Positions 62,300 to 64,000 of a stretch of 64,000 nucleotides of DNA are shown piece after piece. The position numbers were made by a program, and so were the translations under genes. This DNA is from Ooceraea biroi. Its lineage: Eukaryota > Arthropoda > Insecta > Hymenoptera > Formicidae. Within the stretch, counting starts at the first letter, position 1. Each line of letters starts with the position of its first letter. Location of the stretch: NCBI RefSeq assembly GCF_003672135.1, contig NC_039508.1, forward strand, positions 12,969,945-13,033,944. Reading direction: 5' to 3'. The notes below the pieces were generated by a model, which saw nothing but the letters and a program-made list of their open reading frames with translations, made no database searches and was not told where the DNA came from.

Positions 62300-64000
62300 G
62301 ATGAATTTTCGATGGAACAATAACAGCACACCACTCCCATCCGACGCAACGAGAAACGATCTCCGTGTTAAATCGTGAGAGAAAGAGAAATTTATCGCGA
62401 GCCAAGAAATACGACGCGATCAAGAGCGCCGTTTCGTCGCCATAGTCTTTCTCAAGACTACAACCAGCGAAAAAAGAGAATAAAACCGTTGGTTAAAATA
62501 AAGATATGCTCCCGAAAGCATCTACGCGTTTGCGTGCCGCGCGATGACAAAACGCTGAACGTGACCGTGCGCGCGACAAAAGGAATTATCACTCATCGCC
62601 GTGAACGAGGACAGCACGGCGAGTTCATTAACGATCGGCACCGAAACGCTCACTGCGGGTCCGCCAATGTCGGCTCATTGTTTTAAGAGTATCTACGAGT
62701 CGTGGCTGCTCCAACGCATACTAACGAAGTCGCGTCGACGGGGGGGCTTAAGGGGACATCCGAGCCCGGTTCACCATCAGGTGGCCTCCGTTTAATTCTC
62801 TGGTCAGATACGTGTCCACTTCGTCTCTCGTGGACGATCGGCTGGCACGCGCAAGCGGAAGTATGTATCTATATCGCACCAACCGAGTCTTCCGGAGTCG
62901 TTTATCGATTGACTCGCGATATAAATTCCGCCTGTGAGAGAGGCGTATAAGAGTCCTCTCCTGCATAAGTCGAAAATTGTCCATTTCGACGCGTCCGTGG
63001 CGGCACTGTAATCCAACTGCTTTCCCGTGGAATAGAAGAGAATCCGTGGGGGATCACGGATATCTTGCTGAGAAATCGTGATACTCCCGGGTTATCCCAC
63101 GAAGAAAAGCCAAACGCGGAGTACGTGGAGGATATTTTTCAGATATGCTAATGTGACCGCCATTATGCAGTTATACTGTTAAGCTATGGTAATGTAACCG
63201 GAGTATATTTTTAGGGTGCACTAATGCACATAATCCACTGTATATCTAGTGGCGTGTCACGTACTCTTATTATAGCGCCTGCTCTTTTTTTCTGTCCTGC
63301 ATAAAAAATGCGTTGACGCGCGCGCGATACGTCAGCGTAGTTCCTCATCTTCTATAGAGAGATTTAAGTATCTTTAGCGACGGAAGTCCCATCGGACGAT
63401 CATGCTAATGATCTTGTAGGGTCTCACTCTGTATTCCCGAGTGTCTCTTTCGATTTTTATCGAGATGTTCTCCTCGCGCCTGACTGCGTTCAATAACTGA
63501 GGTACCATCTGCTCCGTAAGGTCTAGGGCGAAGTCTTATCTTCGGGTAGGACTGTGGCACCTGCCCCCGGGGTAAATCGCTACGTCAGTAAATTGTCACA
63601 TAAATCGTTCTTGTCGTCTGTCGGACACGCCTTCCCGTACAAGGCAATCTATGTGGGATGCAGGTCACACACTTCCTATCGAGTGCAGATCATTCAGCGA
63701 ATTTGAAGTCAATTGCACCTACAATACGTAGGACATGCGCCTCTGCGTCTATCTTTTGCAAATGAATAAATCGACATTTCTTGTACATCTTAGATATTAT
63801 GTAAAAGGCGTAGAAATATGATTCATTACGCTGCAGTTTATTATTATTAACATTATTTATCAGCAAAATATTCTTTACACAATATTCTCTGCATCTCTGG
63901 AAGATGCATCAATTTGCGCTGGAAATTCTAGTTCAAGCATCGCTCTATCAGCATATCATGCGTGTAAGTGCAGATTCGCGTCGAGTTAAGTGTATCAGTG
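62300..64000 (-). promoter_or_regulatory. Upstream side of the membrane-protein gene
   Basis: Candidate leader and promoter of the - strand gene. No second gene recognised up to the window edge. Confidence 0.25.

Noticed and set aside
1..64000. tRNA, rRNA, CRISPR or bacterial operon signals
   Set aside because: I looked for the conserved tRNA B-box pattern and for regular spacer-repeat arrays and saw none; the tandem arrays present are inside transposons.

Overview
The window looks like nuclear DNA of an insect, most likely a hymenopteran and probably an ant. The reasons are intron-rich genes with GT-AG splice sites, an ARHGAP6-type RhoGAP whose best fit is an arthropod gene, interstitial (CCTAA)n/(TTAGG)n tracts of the insect telomere type, and many short non-autonomous DNA transposons. 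There is no sign of bacterial, viral or organellar genes. The species call is inference.

Layout. 1-24 kb is mostly non-coding and full of repeats; it holds one orphan but convincing coding exon (10123-10255, + strand). 24.3-50.6 kb is one large + strand gene that I could assemble completely: 12 coding exons, all joining in frame, giving 1410 residues. It is an orthologue of vertebrate ARHGAP6. Exon 1 alone encodes the first 635 residues; the RhoGAP domain is spread over exons 4-8 and keeps its arginine finger. 50.6-56.1 kb is AT-rich and without recognised genes. 56.1-62.3 kb holds a convergent - strand gene of three coding exons for a small (164 residue) single-pass membrane protein ending in a PDZ-ligand-like Ser-Thr-Glu-Val; I do not recognise its family. 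62.3-64 kb is the upstream side of that gene.

Mobile DNA. I see at least twelve foldback elements from several families: four copies of a 727-bp TTAA-flanked (piggyBac-like) palindrome, all of identical length; three related foldbacks with internal telomere-like repeats (two with perfect 8-bp target duplications); one 8-bp-TSD hAT-like foldback inside the RhoGAP gene; four TA-flanked (Tc1/mariner-like) foldbacks of three families; and a degraded pogo/Tigger-like element with a remnant DNA-binding helix-turn-helix. Two elements sit within about 50 bp of splice acceptors of the two real genes.

The most unusual signals are (1) that nearly every element, whatever its target-site type, is a long hairpin; (2) that three otherwise different families carry the nuclear-receptor monomer site TCAAGGTCA, 22 exact copies in this window against about 0.5 expected by chance; and (3) telomere-like repeats carried inside transposable foldbacks.
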